Source of the DNA: a virus
IMG/VR virus record: IMGVR_UViG_3300017735_000010
Coordinates: 1-53,930 of that record
Strand: one strand, 5' to 3'
Length of the DNA stretch: 53,930 bases
Positions 8,097-15,897 of the stretch are shown here, piece by piece. The notes under the pieces are model-generated. The model was not told the origin of the DNA. It was given only the letters and a program-made list of their open reading frames with translations, and did no database searches. A program made the translations under genes and the position numbers. Every line of letters begins with the position of its first letter. The stretch's first letter is position 1.

Positions 8097-9626
8097 TTAC
8101 ATTTCAGTAAGATTAAACTTATATTTCTTACCAGTTTTTCTATTAATTAAAAATAAATCGTCAGAACCTTCTTGAATTGACCAGTGTCCAGAAGTACCAT
8201 CTACTTCATTTTCTCTTCCTTCATTATTTAGGTTAATATCACCCACAAGTAGATTAGGCGTTTTTATCTGATCGCCTTCGGCCTTTATCCAAGTTTCTCC
8301 AATATACATTGAGCTATCACTTAAGAAAAGGTGTCTGATTTTAAATTCTGCATTTCCTAAATCATATTGTGCGTTTGCACTTGGGATAATATGTCCATCT
8401 AAATTACCATTAAGGTAGTCTGCAACATCACTATCTGTATATGCATTGTTTCCATCTGCACCAGCAGGTCCTTGAGGTCCTGTTGCACCATCATCACCTT
8501 TTAGTCCTGGTATACCAGTTAAGTTGATATTCCAATTAGAACTAAATGAAGATTGTGTACTTTGATAAATGTTATTCCATGTTATTACACCAGTAGCACT
8601 ATCATATGAAGTTACTTGTACTATATCAAAATTATCTGGACCAGCATCTAAAGATACTATAGCATAATCACCACTTTGGTAAGATAAACCAGTATCTACA
8701 GTTACTGAACCTAATGTTACATTACCTGGATTTCTATCATCACCTAGTGAATGTGGACCGTTAAATGTAGTTGCATATTTTACTGAAGTTCCATCAGCGC
8801 CGTCGTCTCCTTTAGCACCTTCAGCTCCTACAAGTACAAAATATACTTCAGTACTTCCTGTGTTAACTGCTATCTGGTCATACGATACATTATATACATC
8901 AAATACATAATTTCCATTAGCATCTATACTTGCTCCTACTATTTGGTAAACATTGTTATGTCCAGGGTTGGCATCAAGTATTGTTTTAATTTGACCAGAT
9001 TTTGCGTTTAAATATTGGTCTAAAAATGTTGATTGGTCGTCTCCATTTGCATCTTCTTTATGAAATGTTAACTGTGTAGCCTCGCCATAAGTTGAAGCTC
9101 CGCCATATTCCATATTTCCAGCTTGAAAACCTGGAGCCTGACCCATCCAATTTGACCATTTAGATTTACCGGAGGAAGGTATTGAAGAATTTACAGCAGC
9201 TGAAGCCGCTAATTGTACAGTTTTCAATGCATAAGAATTTTGACTAACAACTAGTGAATCTCCCTCACTACTAATACCATCTGTTAAGTCGCTATCTATA
9301 ATAATATCACCAGATAAACCTACAACTCTAAAAACATGTTCTGGAATAGTTGTAGTAAATGCAACTGCACTGTGATGAGGAGCCCACTGTAAATTAATAC
9401 TTGTATTTTCAGCTGAAACCGCACCGTATAATTCCCATGAAGAAGTATCTGTGTTGTAAAAATAAACGGAATATTCTCCTCCTTCTGAGTGAACAAAAAT
9501 ACCGGTTTGTCCTTCACTTTTTTCAATTCCTGTTTCTACAGTAGGTTCTTGCAATAATACAACGTCAACGTCGACGCCTGCTTTAAACCTATTAATTTTT
9601 TCAAATTTATTTATTAATTGTGCCAT
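8097..9626 (-). CDS. Fibre-like structural protein with two collagen-like segments, 509 aa
   Basis: Two short Gly-X-Y stretches, GAEGAKGDDGADG at about 275-287 and GLKGDDGATGPQGPAGADG at about 375-393, separate beta-rich Ser/Thr/Asn segments. Near the end IIPSANAQYDLGNAEFKIRH recalls a widespread phage fibre motif (GS.D.RWK-like) that precedes the tip or chaperone region. It is probably a tail or head fibre. ATG at 9626 lies three bases after the stop of the CCA-enzyme gene, so the two genes may be cotranscribed. Confidence 0.75.
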   Translation of the reverse strand: MAQLINKFEKINRFKAGVDVDVVLLQEPTVETGIEKSEGQTGIFVHSEGGEYSVYFYNTDTSSWELYGAVSAENTSINLQWAPHHSAVAFTTTIPEHVFRVVGLSGDIIIDSDLTDGISSEGDSLVVSQNSYALKTVQLAASAAVNSSIPSSGKSKWSNWMGQAPGFQAGNMEYGGASTYGEATQLTFHKEDANGDDQSTFLDQYLNAKSGQIKTILDANPGHNNVYQIVGASIDANGNYVFDVYNVSYDQIAVNTGSTEVYFVLVGAEGAKGDDGADGTSVKYATTFNGPHSLGDDRNPGNVTLGSVTVDTGLSYQSGDYAIVSLDAGPDNFDIVQVTSYDSATGVITWNNIYQSTQSSFSSNWNINLTGIPGLKGDDGATGPQGPAGADGNNAYTDSDVADYLNGNLDGHIIPSANAQYDLGNAEFKIRHLFLSDSSMYIGETWIKAEGDQIKTPNLLVGDINLNNEGRENEVDGTSGHWSIQEGSDDLFLINRKTGKKYKFNLTEM

Positions 9627-9629
9627 TTT

Positions 9630-10784
9630 TTATAGTAATTTTTTAAATTTTTCTGTTTCTATTTCTTTTATTTTATCTCCAATTGCAGAACCTTTAAGAC
9701 CAAATTCTTTCATTATTTGACCTCCATTCGTAGAAGGTTTGTATTTAAAGAATGCCTTTACTAATTTAAGGTCTAGTTTATTTATCTTAGAAAATTCTAA
9801 AAGTAATTTTTTATCTAATTTTGCAATTTTCCATTCCTTACTTAATTGAAACGCGGTTTCTGGTTTAAGTTCTAAAAATCTTTTAAAGAATATAATTGTA
9901 TCTATTTCTTGATTTGAAAAAGACATCTTATTTAATTCTTTTTTAAGAAGTTCTTCTTGGTTATCTCCAAACAACTGAGTAATTTGCAAAAGCCAATTAT
10001 TAGTATCTAAAAATGTTTTGTTGATTTCCAAGCCGGGAAACATTACTCCCCAAAGACTAAATTCCGAAACCATATCTAAGTAGAACTTGGCAGACTTTGC
10101 GCTTTCTACAGATTTCTTAAACTCGTCTCTAATTCTTTCGCTACTGATATCTTCTAAGCTGTTATCGCTAATTATAGCCTCTGCTGTATTCTTTTCAAGT
10201 TTACTTCCTGTTCTACCTGCAAATCTCAATGCTCTTAATTTTCTTAATGGGTCTTCATCAAATCTTTCTTGAGCTCGACCAACTGTTCTAATTGTGTTAC
10301 TTTGAATATCTGCAACTCCTCCTACCAGGTCAACTACTTTTTGACTTTCAATATCGTAAAACAACGCATTGATTGTAAGGTCTCTTCTAAGAACATCTTT
10401 ATCTATTGTTGAGTATTCTACTGCATCAGGTCTTCTACCCTTTCCAATGTCTTCTCTAAATGTAGCAATTTCCATTCCTTCTGCAAAACTTGGTGTTTTT
10501 GCAATTACAACTCCAAACTGATGACCAACTTCTCCAATTGTTGGAACTCCTCCAGATTTTAAGATTTTTATAACCTCTTCTGGCTTAGCATCGGTTGCTA
10601 AATCAAAGTCTTTTGGTTTTTGGCCAAGAAGTGCATCTCGGACAGCTCCTCCAACAATGTATAATTCCCTTTTATTCTTCTTAAAAAGTTTATGAAGGTC
10701 TTTAACATCTTTTGGTACATTTAATTTTAGATTCTGCTGTGCTTCTAAAATATTCATGAATTCATTTATTGGTTTAATTCTCAT
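9630..10784 (-). CDS. cca: CCA-adding enzyme / poly(A) polymerase family nucleotidyltransferase
   Basis: A class II CCA-adding fold: IVGGAVRDALLGQ at about 43-55, the metal-binding D59-F-D61 in KDFDLATDA, RRDLTINALFYD at about 131-142, and EDPLRKLRALRFAGR at about 176-190. At 384 aa it is slightly short. The usual reaction adds CCA to tRNA 3' ends using CTP and ATP; poly(A) polymerase activity cannot be excluded. The phage tRNA-Ala at 17801-17874 lacks an encoded CCA, so it is a natural substrate. The N-terminus INEFMNILEAQQ resembles a capsid-targeting peptide with a T4-protease site (ILE before A), unusual for this enzyme. It is preceded by element copy C. Confidence 0.88.
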   Translation of the reverse strand: MRIKPINEFMNILEAQQNLKLNVPKDVKDLHKLFKKNKRELYIVGGAVRDALLGQKPKDFDLATDAKPEEVIKILKSGGVPTIGEVGHQFGVVIAKTPSFAEGMEIATFREDIGKGRRPDAVEYSTIDKDVLRRDLTINALFYDIESQKVVDLVGGVADIQSNTIRTVGRAQERFDEDPLRKLRALRFAGRTGSKLEKNTAEAIISDNSLEDISSERIRDEFKKSVESAKSAKFYLDMVSEFSLWGVMFPGLEINKTFLDTNNWLLQITQLFGDNQEELLKKELNKMSFSNQEIDTIIFFKRFLELKPETAFQLSKEWKIAKLDKKLLLEFSKINKLDLKLVKAFFKYKPSTNGGQIMKEFGLKGSAIGDKIKEIETEKFKKLL

Positions 10785-10802
10785 AAGTTATATATTGATT
10801 TT

Positions 10803-10857
10803 ATATAGTATAAATATAATCATAATAAACGACAAATAAAAATCTGAGGGCATAAAA
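10803..10857 (-). promoter_or_regulatory. Conserved early/middle promoter-like element, copy C
   Basis: The minus strand carries GCCCTCAGATTTTTATTTGT, CGTTTATTATGAT and TATATTTATACTATATAA, 19 bases before the ATG of the CCA-adding enzyme. It directly follows a terminator hairpin. Confidence 0.7.
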
Positions 10858-10877
10858 AAGGACTCCTTAGAGTCCTT
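10853..10877 (-). terminator. Rho-independent terminator
   Basis: On the minus strand an 8-bp stem AAGGACTC/GAGTCCTT with a 4-base loop is followed by TTTTTTATG. It ends the transcript of the 57-aa acidic gene just before promoter element C. Confidence 0.85.
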
Positions 10878-10883
10878 AATGTT

Positions 10884-11057
10884 TTAAGCTGGGCCACCTA
10901 CTCCGAAAAGAAACATATCATCATCTGATTCATCATCTGTACCTTCGCTTAAGAAGATACCGAAAAGATCTTCTTGTTGTAAGGTTTTTTCAAACTCCTC
11001 CTGAGGTTGAATTGGTTTCATTTCAGAAGTTTTGGCTTCTTCTGAAATTCTGTCCAT
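10884..11057 (-). CDS. Small acidic protein, 57 aa
   Basis: ATG at 11057, TAA at 10884. The sequence runs MDRISEEAKTSEMKPIQPQE and ends in a cluster of Asp/Glu, then MFLFGVGGPA. It has its own late-type motif variant (11088-11096) and a strong terminator, so it is a monocistronic unit, which suggests high late expression. No family is recognised; a small virion or scaffold-type protein is possible. Confidence 0.6.
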   Translation of the reverse strand: MDRISEEAKTSEMKPIQPQEEFEKTLQQEDLFGIFLSEGTDDESDDDMFLFGVGGPA

Positions 11058-11087
11058 CTTTAATAAATGTTTTTAGGGTTTATTATA

Positions 11088-11096
11088 TTATATATA
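11088..11096 (-). promoter_or_regulatory. Late-promoter-like motif (variant TATATATAA)
   Basis: TATATATAATATAATAAACC on the minus strand, 31 bases before the ATG at 11057. It is one base away from the GATATATAA consensus. Confidence 0.4.
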
Positions 11097-11117
11097 CATG
11101 AAATTCAGAAAAGTTTA

Positions 11118-11750
11118 TTACCTCCATGAATTAAGTCTAGTTTGATTTACATCATGCAAAATAATTGTCTTATCGTTAATACTATTTGAATAAAAATAGT
11201 CTTTACTTAAAATCAGCATATCAGTGTCTATATTATTTAATATTTCATTGCTAAACATTCTTCCACCATTTGCCCAGTTAACATTATTATAAGTTCCTAA
11301 TATTAAATTTATAGTTCTAGAATTTTTTGCAGCGCCGTAAACAGTACAGTCTACAATCCAACCCATTTTTTCTTCATTAACCTTGTCGTTCCATCTTACT
11401 CTTTTAATTCCAGCAAAAAAAGTATGCTCATCGTTACATTTATTTAAAATAATGTCGAAAGGTCTTATTGGTTTCGAATCAACATCAACATAAACTCCTC
11501 CAAAATCTCTTAATAATAGGAGCCTTACCCTATCACTTATATACGCCCATTTGTATAGCTTTGGATTTTTTATATAATTTTGTAAAAAGATGTCATCTTT
11601 ATATAACTCTGTAAATAGTTCATTGCCCCATAAATGATACTCCCATTCAGGGTGCATTTTTTTCATTTCTTCTGAAAATTCCGTGCAATGTTGTGGAATT
11701 GGGTCTGGACCAATCCATATTTGATGGATTATTCTGGGTATTTTATTCAT
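11118..11750 (-). CDS. Glycosyltransferase family 32 (OCH1-like sugar-binding DXD)
   Basis: The N-terminus IPRIIHQIWIGPDPIP is the classic start of GT32/OCH1-like enzymes. DRVRLLLLRDFGGVYVDVDS, with its DVD metal-binding motif, follows at about residues 73-92. The 210-aa length is usual for bacterial capsule-type members. It would transfer a sugar from a nucleotide-sugar donor; the acceptor is unknown, with host surface glycan, virion glycoprotein or small molecule all possible. Its ATG overlaps the stop of the HAD gene by one base, so the two are cotranscribed. Confidence 0.85.
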   Translation of the reverse strand: MNKIPRIIHQIWIGPDPIPQHCTEFSEEMKKMHPEWEYHLWGNELFTELYKDDIFLQNYIKNPKLYKWAYISDRVRLLLLRDFGGVYVDVDSKPIRPFDIILNKCNDEHTFFAGIKRVRWNDKVNEEKMGWIVDCTVYGAAKNSRTINLILGTYNNVNWANGGRMFSNEILNNIDTDMLILSKDYFYSNSINDKTIILHDVNQTRLNSWR

Positions 11751-12337
11751 TATCTATGTGCTTTTTTCGCCTTAATAGTAGAAATGGTCACATTTGGATA
11801 TTCGTCTTCTAAAGATTTTACTAATCTTAAGTTGGCATCATCGTCGTCGTAGAATTGCAGGTCATTAAAACCTTTATCAATAATTTCTCTAAATGCTTCC
11901 TTTTTTCTATCAGCAATATCACCTTTAAATTTATGGTGTGCGTTATCATTTACAGCAAAAACTAAATCTGAATCTATTGGATATTTCAAATGCTCCTTTA
12001 ACCATCTATAAATCATTCTATGGTCATCTCTTGCTGTTACAATAGCAATTGCTATTTTATTTCTATATGCTTCTTTAAAGATTTTGAAATAGTAATTAAT
12101 CAACTTCCCAGCTTTCATAATTTCTAAACTTTGAAATTCATCAAAATTTAAAATCTGGCTAGGTTTCTTTTGAAAGGTGTTAAACTCTTCTGGCGTTAAA
12201 GAGAACTTTTCACCAGTAATTTTATTGGTTACCCAGATTCTGGCTGCCGATACTATAATGGTGTCATCAAGATCGAACACTAGAATCTTTCCTTTGTCTT
12301 TATAGGGTTTTGCTTCGTTTAACTCGTTTGGGCTCAT
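11750..12337 (-). CDS. HAD-superfamily phosphatase (polynucleotide 3'-phosphatase-like)
   Basis: HAD motifs are intact: motif I VFDLDDTI (about 20-27) with nucleophile and acid/base Asp, motif II IVTARD (about 99-104), a Lys in RKKEAF (motif III) and motif IV YDDDDAN. The 195-aa size and phage setting recall the phosphatase half of T4 polynucleotide kinase, but the substrate could be any phosphomonoester. It is cotranscribed with the GT32 gene. A GATATATAA sequence lies only seven bases upstream of the ATG and also encodes the end of the previous gene. Confidence 0.8.
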   Translation of the reverse strand: MSPNELNEAKPYKDKGKILVFDLDDTIIVSAARIWVTNKITGEKFSLTPEEFNTFQKKPSQILNFDEFQSLEIMKAGKLINYYFKIFKEAYRNKIAIAIVTARDDHRMIYRWLKEHLKYPIDSDLVFAVNDNAHHKFKGDIADRKKEAFREIIDKGFNDLQFYDDDDANLRLVKSLEDEYPNVTISTIKAKKAHR

Positions 12338-12343
12338 AACGGT

Positions 12344-12616
12344 TTATATATCACCGTTTTTATTTAAAGTTAACAAAGTTTGAATGTTAGAAAATATAAC
12401 GCCTGCTAAAATAAGAAAGGCATACATGACTGGTTGATTTATGAATTCTCTCATCATAAGAGTAAAACCTGAAAGAAATATAAGTTTGATACCTAGACTT
12501 CCCCATACAAGTCCTATGCCATATTTAGGAAATTGCTTGTAAACTTTAAGGACCATGTAATTTAAAAATACTAGAAATGCGGCTCCAAAAAAGCCATAAA
12601 ATAGAGAACTTAACAT
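12344..12616 (-). CDS. Membrane protein, about three TM segments, 90 aa
   Basis: Hydrophobic segments lie at about 5-20 (FYGFFGAAFLVFLNYMV), 33-55 (GLVWGSLGIKLIFLSGFTLMM) and 64-80 (PVMYAFLILAGVIFS). The product is unrecognised. It follows the mini-MscS gene by 12 bases and might work with it. It ends Gly-Asp-Ile-stop, where GATATATAA supplies the last two codons and the stop. Confidence 0.65.
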   Translation of the reverse strand: MLSSLFYGFFGAAFLVFLNYMVLKVYKQFPKYGIGLVWGSLGIKLIFLSGFTLMMREFINQPVMYAFLILAGVIFSNIQTLLTLNKNGDI

Positions 12617-12628
12617 TTGTTTTTAGAT

Positions 12629-12934
12629 TTAATCGTTATTATTTAAGGGTAATTGTTTTTCTATGTCTAGTTTCCAAAGCATAGAGTTTGGAATAATGAA
12701 TTTTCTTTGATGTGGAAAAACATAAAATGTTGTCTTCCATATATTTTGTCTGACTATTCTTGCCTTTTTATTTCCTTTAATGTATACAATATCGTCTACA
12801 TCAAAATCATGACCCCATAAGAATTGAAGTCCTATAAAAAAGTTTTGTATTAGGTCTTTTAATGCAAATCCTAAAAATGCAGAAAGGGCAATTAATGCCC
12901 ACTCTATAATGTGACTTGAAACAAGTTCTTTCAT
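12629..12934 (-). CDS. Miniature MscS-like mechanosensitive channel domain protein, 101 aa
   Basis: Residues 10-45 are a membrane helix ending in ALKDLIQNFFIGLQFLWG, which matches the pore-lining TM3 of MscS (pattern ALxxxxxNxxxG). DFDVDDIVYIKGNKKARIVRQ then matches the MscS beta-domain start, and KFIIPNSML matches its conserved IPN segment. Full MscS proteins have three or more TM helices and a C-terminal cage; this protein keeps only about the last TM helix plus the beta domain. It could form a small channel, join host MscS heptamers or act in lysis. All these roles are inference. It overlaps its upstream neighbour by four bases. Confidence 0.75.
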   Translation of the reverse strand: MKELVSSHIIEWALIALSAFLGFALKDLIQNFFIGLQFLWGHDFDVDDIVYIKGNKKARIVRQNIWKTTFYVFPHQRKFIIPNSMLWKLDIEKQLPLNNND

Positions 12935-13218
12935 TCACCTTGGATTTTTTTGAGTTCTTCTTTTAACTCATATAATCTCCACTCATAATCAAAAAGTTCT
13001 TCTCTTTGTAATTTACCAGCTTTCCATGCTCTTTTAGCGGCAGAGTATTCTTTTTCTAATCTTTTAATATTTCTTTTAAGGTCTTGCTCAGAAAGAGTTA
13101 ATTCAGTTTCTACAACTTCTCTATAATATTCATCTGATTCTGAATATTTACCGGACTTTGTTACTACTAAATCAAAGTCTGAAAAAAGCTCTAAGAATTT
13201 ATTTATATTATTTTTCAT
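12931..13218 (-). CDS. Coiled-coil protein, 95 aa
   Basis: Residues 35-95 are strongly helical and charged (LKRNIKRLEKEYSAAKRAWK...), a likely coiled coil. The N-terminus is mixed. No family is recognised. Its TGA overlaps the ATG of the mini-MscS gene. Confidence 0.65.
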   Translation of the reverse strand: MKNNINKFLELFSDFDLVVTKSGKYSESDEYYREVVETELTLSEQDLKRNIKRLEKEYSAAKRAWKAGKLQREELFDYEWRLYELKEELKKIQGE

Positions 13219-13229
13219 AATGCTGTTTT

Positions 13230-13427
13230 TTATATATATCCCGATCCTGCCAAGTCTTCTTGACTAGCGTATCCTATGTTTTTCTTACAAGCCTTACAGA
13301 CTTTTCTTAAACTTCCCTCTATCAATTCAATATTGTATTCTTCGTGGGTACAGTTTTCTTGAATTGCTTCTAGTTCTTTTTGAAGTTTATTGATATTATC
13401 TAATATTTCTTTAACTTCCTGATTCAT
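13230..13427 (-). CDS. Small coiled-coil plus zinc-ribbon-like protein, 65 aa
   Basis: An N-terminal helix (about 1-25, INKLQKELEAIQ) is followed by Cys25-Thr-His-Glu and VCKACKKNIGY. The one Cys and His plus CxxC could bind zinc. No family is recognised. It overlaps the neighbouring 64-aa gene by four bases. Confidence 0.6.
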   Translation of the reverse strand: MNQEVKEILDNINKLQKELEAIQENCTHEEYNIELIEGSLRKVCKACKKNIGYASQEDLAGSGYI

Positions 13428-13618
13428 GATTCAGCTAACGCAGGGTCACTTTTTTTGTCAACTGGAAAGTTATTCAATATTTCTTTAGTAGTTACATTCA
13501 CTGCGCTAAATGTTAATGCTGCATCCTGCATCGAAAGTATTCCAGCTTTTTGAGCTAATTCTGCAACTTGATGTAGAACTTTTACTGCTTCTTGTAATGT
13601 CATTTCTTTATTTTCCAT
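13424..13618 (-). CDS. Small helical protein, 64 aa
   Basis: The helical sequence MENKEMTLQEAVKVLHQVAE continues with LAQKAGILSMQDAALTFSAV. Short proteins of this type occur in many phages without known roles. It lies between the amidase and the zinc-ribbon gene. Confidence 0.6.
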   Translation of the reverse strand: MENKEMTLQEAVKVLHQVAELAQKAGILSMQDAALTFSAVNVTTKEILNNFPVDKKSDPALAES

Positions 13619-13648
13619 AAATATTATATAAGGTTTATTTAATTAGTT

Positions 13649-14554
13649 TCAAAGACTTAATAGCATTTCTATAAGTTCTGGCTGTGGAAACATATCACTT
13701 TTATCTTTTCTGACATTTGTATGATTTATGATTCCCTTTATTTTACCTTCACATACTGCTTTATTCCATTCAAATGCATTAACGTTTGAGTGAAGCATTG
13801 CTGCCATTCCTTCTTTTATATTGATTGAATGCTTTTCTCCTAGAAATATTAAAAGTGCTTTCAAAGATTTTATTTGTTCTTCTGAATATTTATGGAACGC
13901 TTTATATCCTCTAAAGGGTTTGTCTAAAATACAAACTTGACTTGGGTCAACTTCTTCTTTAAACCAAGTGTACCATTTTCCATTTTTCTGCTTTAAACCA
14001 CCTGCACTGCAAACTTCTATACTTATTGAATTTTCTTTAAGTGCATAGATTCCACCTTTTCCTATATGCCATCCAAAGTACTCATCATCAATTGCTCTTA
14101 AGACTTTACCATCATGTTTTGCATCTTTTCCATTTGAAGACGTACCACCAATTACATAATTGGTACCTACTCTACCTCTGCTATCTCTAGCCCAATGGTC
14201 TATACATTTGTAAGGGTTATGTCTTCCTGCTGTATGGTGCAGCATTATCCATTCTTTATTAGTTATTTTATGAATATATTCTCCTTTTGGAAGATGATAT
14301 TTTTCTATCCAATTTTCATATGAAGACCTATCAGTGTCTAATTCGAATTCTATTGGGTCATATCCTAAAGACTTCCATGTTAATGGACCTACGATGCCAT
14401 CTGTTGCTAATTTTTTTGATTTTTGGAATTTTGTTACCGCAGTGTGTGTTAATTTACCAAAGTGATTATCTACCCTGATACCTAAGATTCCTTGTAGTAT
14501 TCCAACAAGTTCTCCTTCGCTTCCAAATTTAAGAATTATGTTTTTTGAGCTCAT
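13649..14554 (-). CDS. Endolysin: N-acetylmuramoyl-L-alanine amidase with peptidoglycan-binding domain
   Basis: Residues 8-65 are a PG_binding_1 domain (LKFGSEGELVGILQGILG, then FQKSKKLATDGIVGPLTW). Residues 100-290 are an amidase_2/PGRP domain with zinc ligands His106 or His107 in MLHHTAG and His278 in NHTNVRKDKSD, whose K285 and D287 fit the T7-lysozyme-type active site. It would cleave the bond between MurNAc and L-Ala at lysis. No signal peptide is seen, so it needs a holin or other export. Its first 26 bases overlap the upstream 142-aa gene. Confidence 0.9.
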   Translation of the reverse strand: MSSKNIILKFGSEGELVGILQGILGIRVDNHFGKLTHTAVTKFQKSKKLATDGIVGPLTWKSLGYDPIEFELDTDRSSYENWIEKYHLPKGEYIHKITNKEWIMLHHTAGRHNPYKCIDHWARDSRGRVGTNYVIGGTSSNGKDAKHDGKVLRAIDDEYFGWHIGKGGIYALKENSISIEVCSAGGLKQKNGKWYTWFKEEVDPSQVCILDKPFRGYKAFHKYSEEQIKSLKALLIFLGEKHSINIKEGMAAMLHSNVNAFEWNKAVCEGKIKGIINHTNVRKDKSDMFPQPELIEMLLSL

Positions 14555-14957
14555 AGTTCAAGTGTTCTTTTATTTGTTTTATTGTTTTATATATTTCACT
14601 TTCATTTTTAGTAAAATGTTCAAACTTCCAAATTTGCTTATATTCATTTATTTTATAAAGAGATACTTTTATTCTAAAATGAGGGGTTTCTGTATTCTGA
14701 TTTTTTATGGCTGCATTTTTTAATTGTTTAGCAGCACTTCCAGCAATAATGTAGTTGGGTATTATTCTAGCTGAAAGAGTAAAGCCAGAAGATACGTCTA
14801 AGTCCATAAAATAATAATCTGAGTTGACTTCGCTTTTTATCATAAAGATTCTTTTGATAACTGTGAAGCTTTCATCTTTAATATTTTTTAAAGAATTATT
14901 TTCTATCGGCTTTGTTAAATACAGATCAGGTAATCTAAAACCTATATCATTTATCAT
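14529..14957 (-). CDS. Hypothetical protein, 142 aa
   Basis: I do not recognise a family. The sequence is mixed alpha/beta with a Lys-rich helical C-terminus (EIYKTIKQIKEHLNYELKKH). It overlaps both neighbours (26 bases with the amidase, 11 bases with the membrane protein), which supports a real, coupled gene in the lysis-like operon. Confidence 0.65.
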   Translation of the reverse strand: MINDIGFRLPDLYLTKPIENNSLKNIKDESFTVIKRIFMIKSEVNSDYYFMDLDVSSGFTLSARIIPNYIIAGSAAKQLKNAAIKNQNTETPHFRIKVSLYKINEYKQIWKFEHFTKNESEIYKTIKQIKEHLNYELKKHNS

Positions 14958-15561
14958 CCTCTTCTTTTAAAATATTAGACCTTTTATTATCTTCATTTTC
15001 CTTAGTAGCAATATCTAGAGGGTCTATTTCAGACTCTTCTGGATATAATTCAAAATCATGTGGCATGTATTCTGGATTTCCTGAAGGATCTAAAATATCG
15101 TCTAACTCTTCTTTAAGTTCTTCAGTCTCTCCTGGTTTAATATAGTCTACTAAGGACTTAATAAACCCTAAAGCAACTAAAGGTAAAATACCGGCTGCAA
15201 CAAGTGAAAATATTCTTTTTTGAAATAACGGCTCTTCTTCAGATAACCAAAACAGTTCTGACCATTGAGAATAATCTCCCATGTGAGTAAAAGCATGATA
15301 AAGATTTCCCTGCATTTGCATTAATGTGATTGCTATAAAAAGAGCCCAAACTAAACTTTTATTCATCTTGTCTAAAATAACAAGAGAGGCCAAAGAAGCT
15401 GCTGCTCCAATTTCAAAAGCAACTGCTAAAGTTATAGCCATCCAACTTGGGTTTGCTACTTCAAAAAAGTCAATAACATGTACTGTTGATATTAACGATA
15501 CTAGGATATAAAGCGAACAAAATATTCCTATAATGAATTTTCTTACTAAACTTGGTTTCAT
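14947..15561 (-). CDS. Membrane protein with about four TM segments and acidic tail, 204 aa
   Basis: TM segments lie at about 8-28, 38-62, 68-85 and 117-138, followed by a highly acidic C-terminal tail (EELKEELDDILDPS...). No family is recognised. It sits between a lipoprotein-like gene and the amidase, which suggests an envelope or lysis role by position only. Its ATG touches the stop of the preceding gene. Confidence 0.7.
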   Translation of the reverse strand: MKPSLVRKFIIGIFCSLYILVSLISTVHVIDFFEVANPSWMAITLAVAFEIGAAASLASLVILDKMNKSLVWALFIAITLMQMQGNLYHAFTHMGDYSQWSELFWLSEEEPLFQKRIFSLVAAGILPLVALGFIKSLVDYIKPGETEELKEELDDILDPSGNPEYMPHDFELYPEESEIDPLDIATKENEDNKRSNILKEEDDK

Positions 15562-15863
15562 TAGTTTTCTTCTTTATTCTTGAAAGAATTAATTGGAATT
15601 CTATTCTTATCACTTAATTCTTCTATTTCTAGAGTTCTCCATGCTGGAGTATTTTTAATAATTTCTATCATTTCCGGAGCGGATATGATTTTCTCTCCAA
15701 ATTCCTTTTTAACAGCTTCGATCTTCTTATCTACTATTTCGATATTATCATCTACTCTAGCAACAGATCTTGAAGTTGAACAGGATTTGAAGTAGTTTAA
15801 GATTAAAAGTAAGCAAATTACTTTTATCCCATGTTCTTTAAAAAATTGATTGAATTTATTCAT
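15561..15863 (-). CDS. Small envelope protein, lipoprotein-like or TM-anchored, 100 aa
   Basis: An N-terminal hydrophobic stretch VICLLLILNYFKSCSTS, with Cys soon after, resembles a weak lipobox or a signal anchor. The following part is a charged coiled-coil segment (RVDDNIEIVDKKIEAVKKEF). This layout fits an inner-membrane spanin-like protein, but no partner is certain. A late motif lies 22 bases upstream, so it heads the lysis-like operon with 14947-15561, 14529-14957 and the amidase. Confidence 0.6.
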   Translation of the reverse strand: MNKFNQFFKEHGIKVICLLLILNYFKSCSTSRSVARVDDNIEIVDKKIEAVKKEFGEKIISAPEMIEIIKNTPAWRTLEIEELSDKNRIPINSFKNKEEN

Positions 15864-15884
15864 AGTTCTATTTTTTTTAATAAG

Positions 15885-15893
15885 TTATATATC
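15885..15893 (-). promoter_or_regulatory. Late-promoter-like motif GATATATAA
   Basis: GATATATAACTTATTAAAAA on the minus strand, 22 bases before the ATG at 15863. It heads the operon that ends with the amidase. Confidence 0.55.
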
Positions 15894-15897
15894 TAAT

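Noticed and set aside
9320-9526. Minus-strand 68-aa ORF inside the fibre gene
   Set aside because: Alternative frame within a confident coding region, with no leader.
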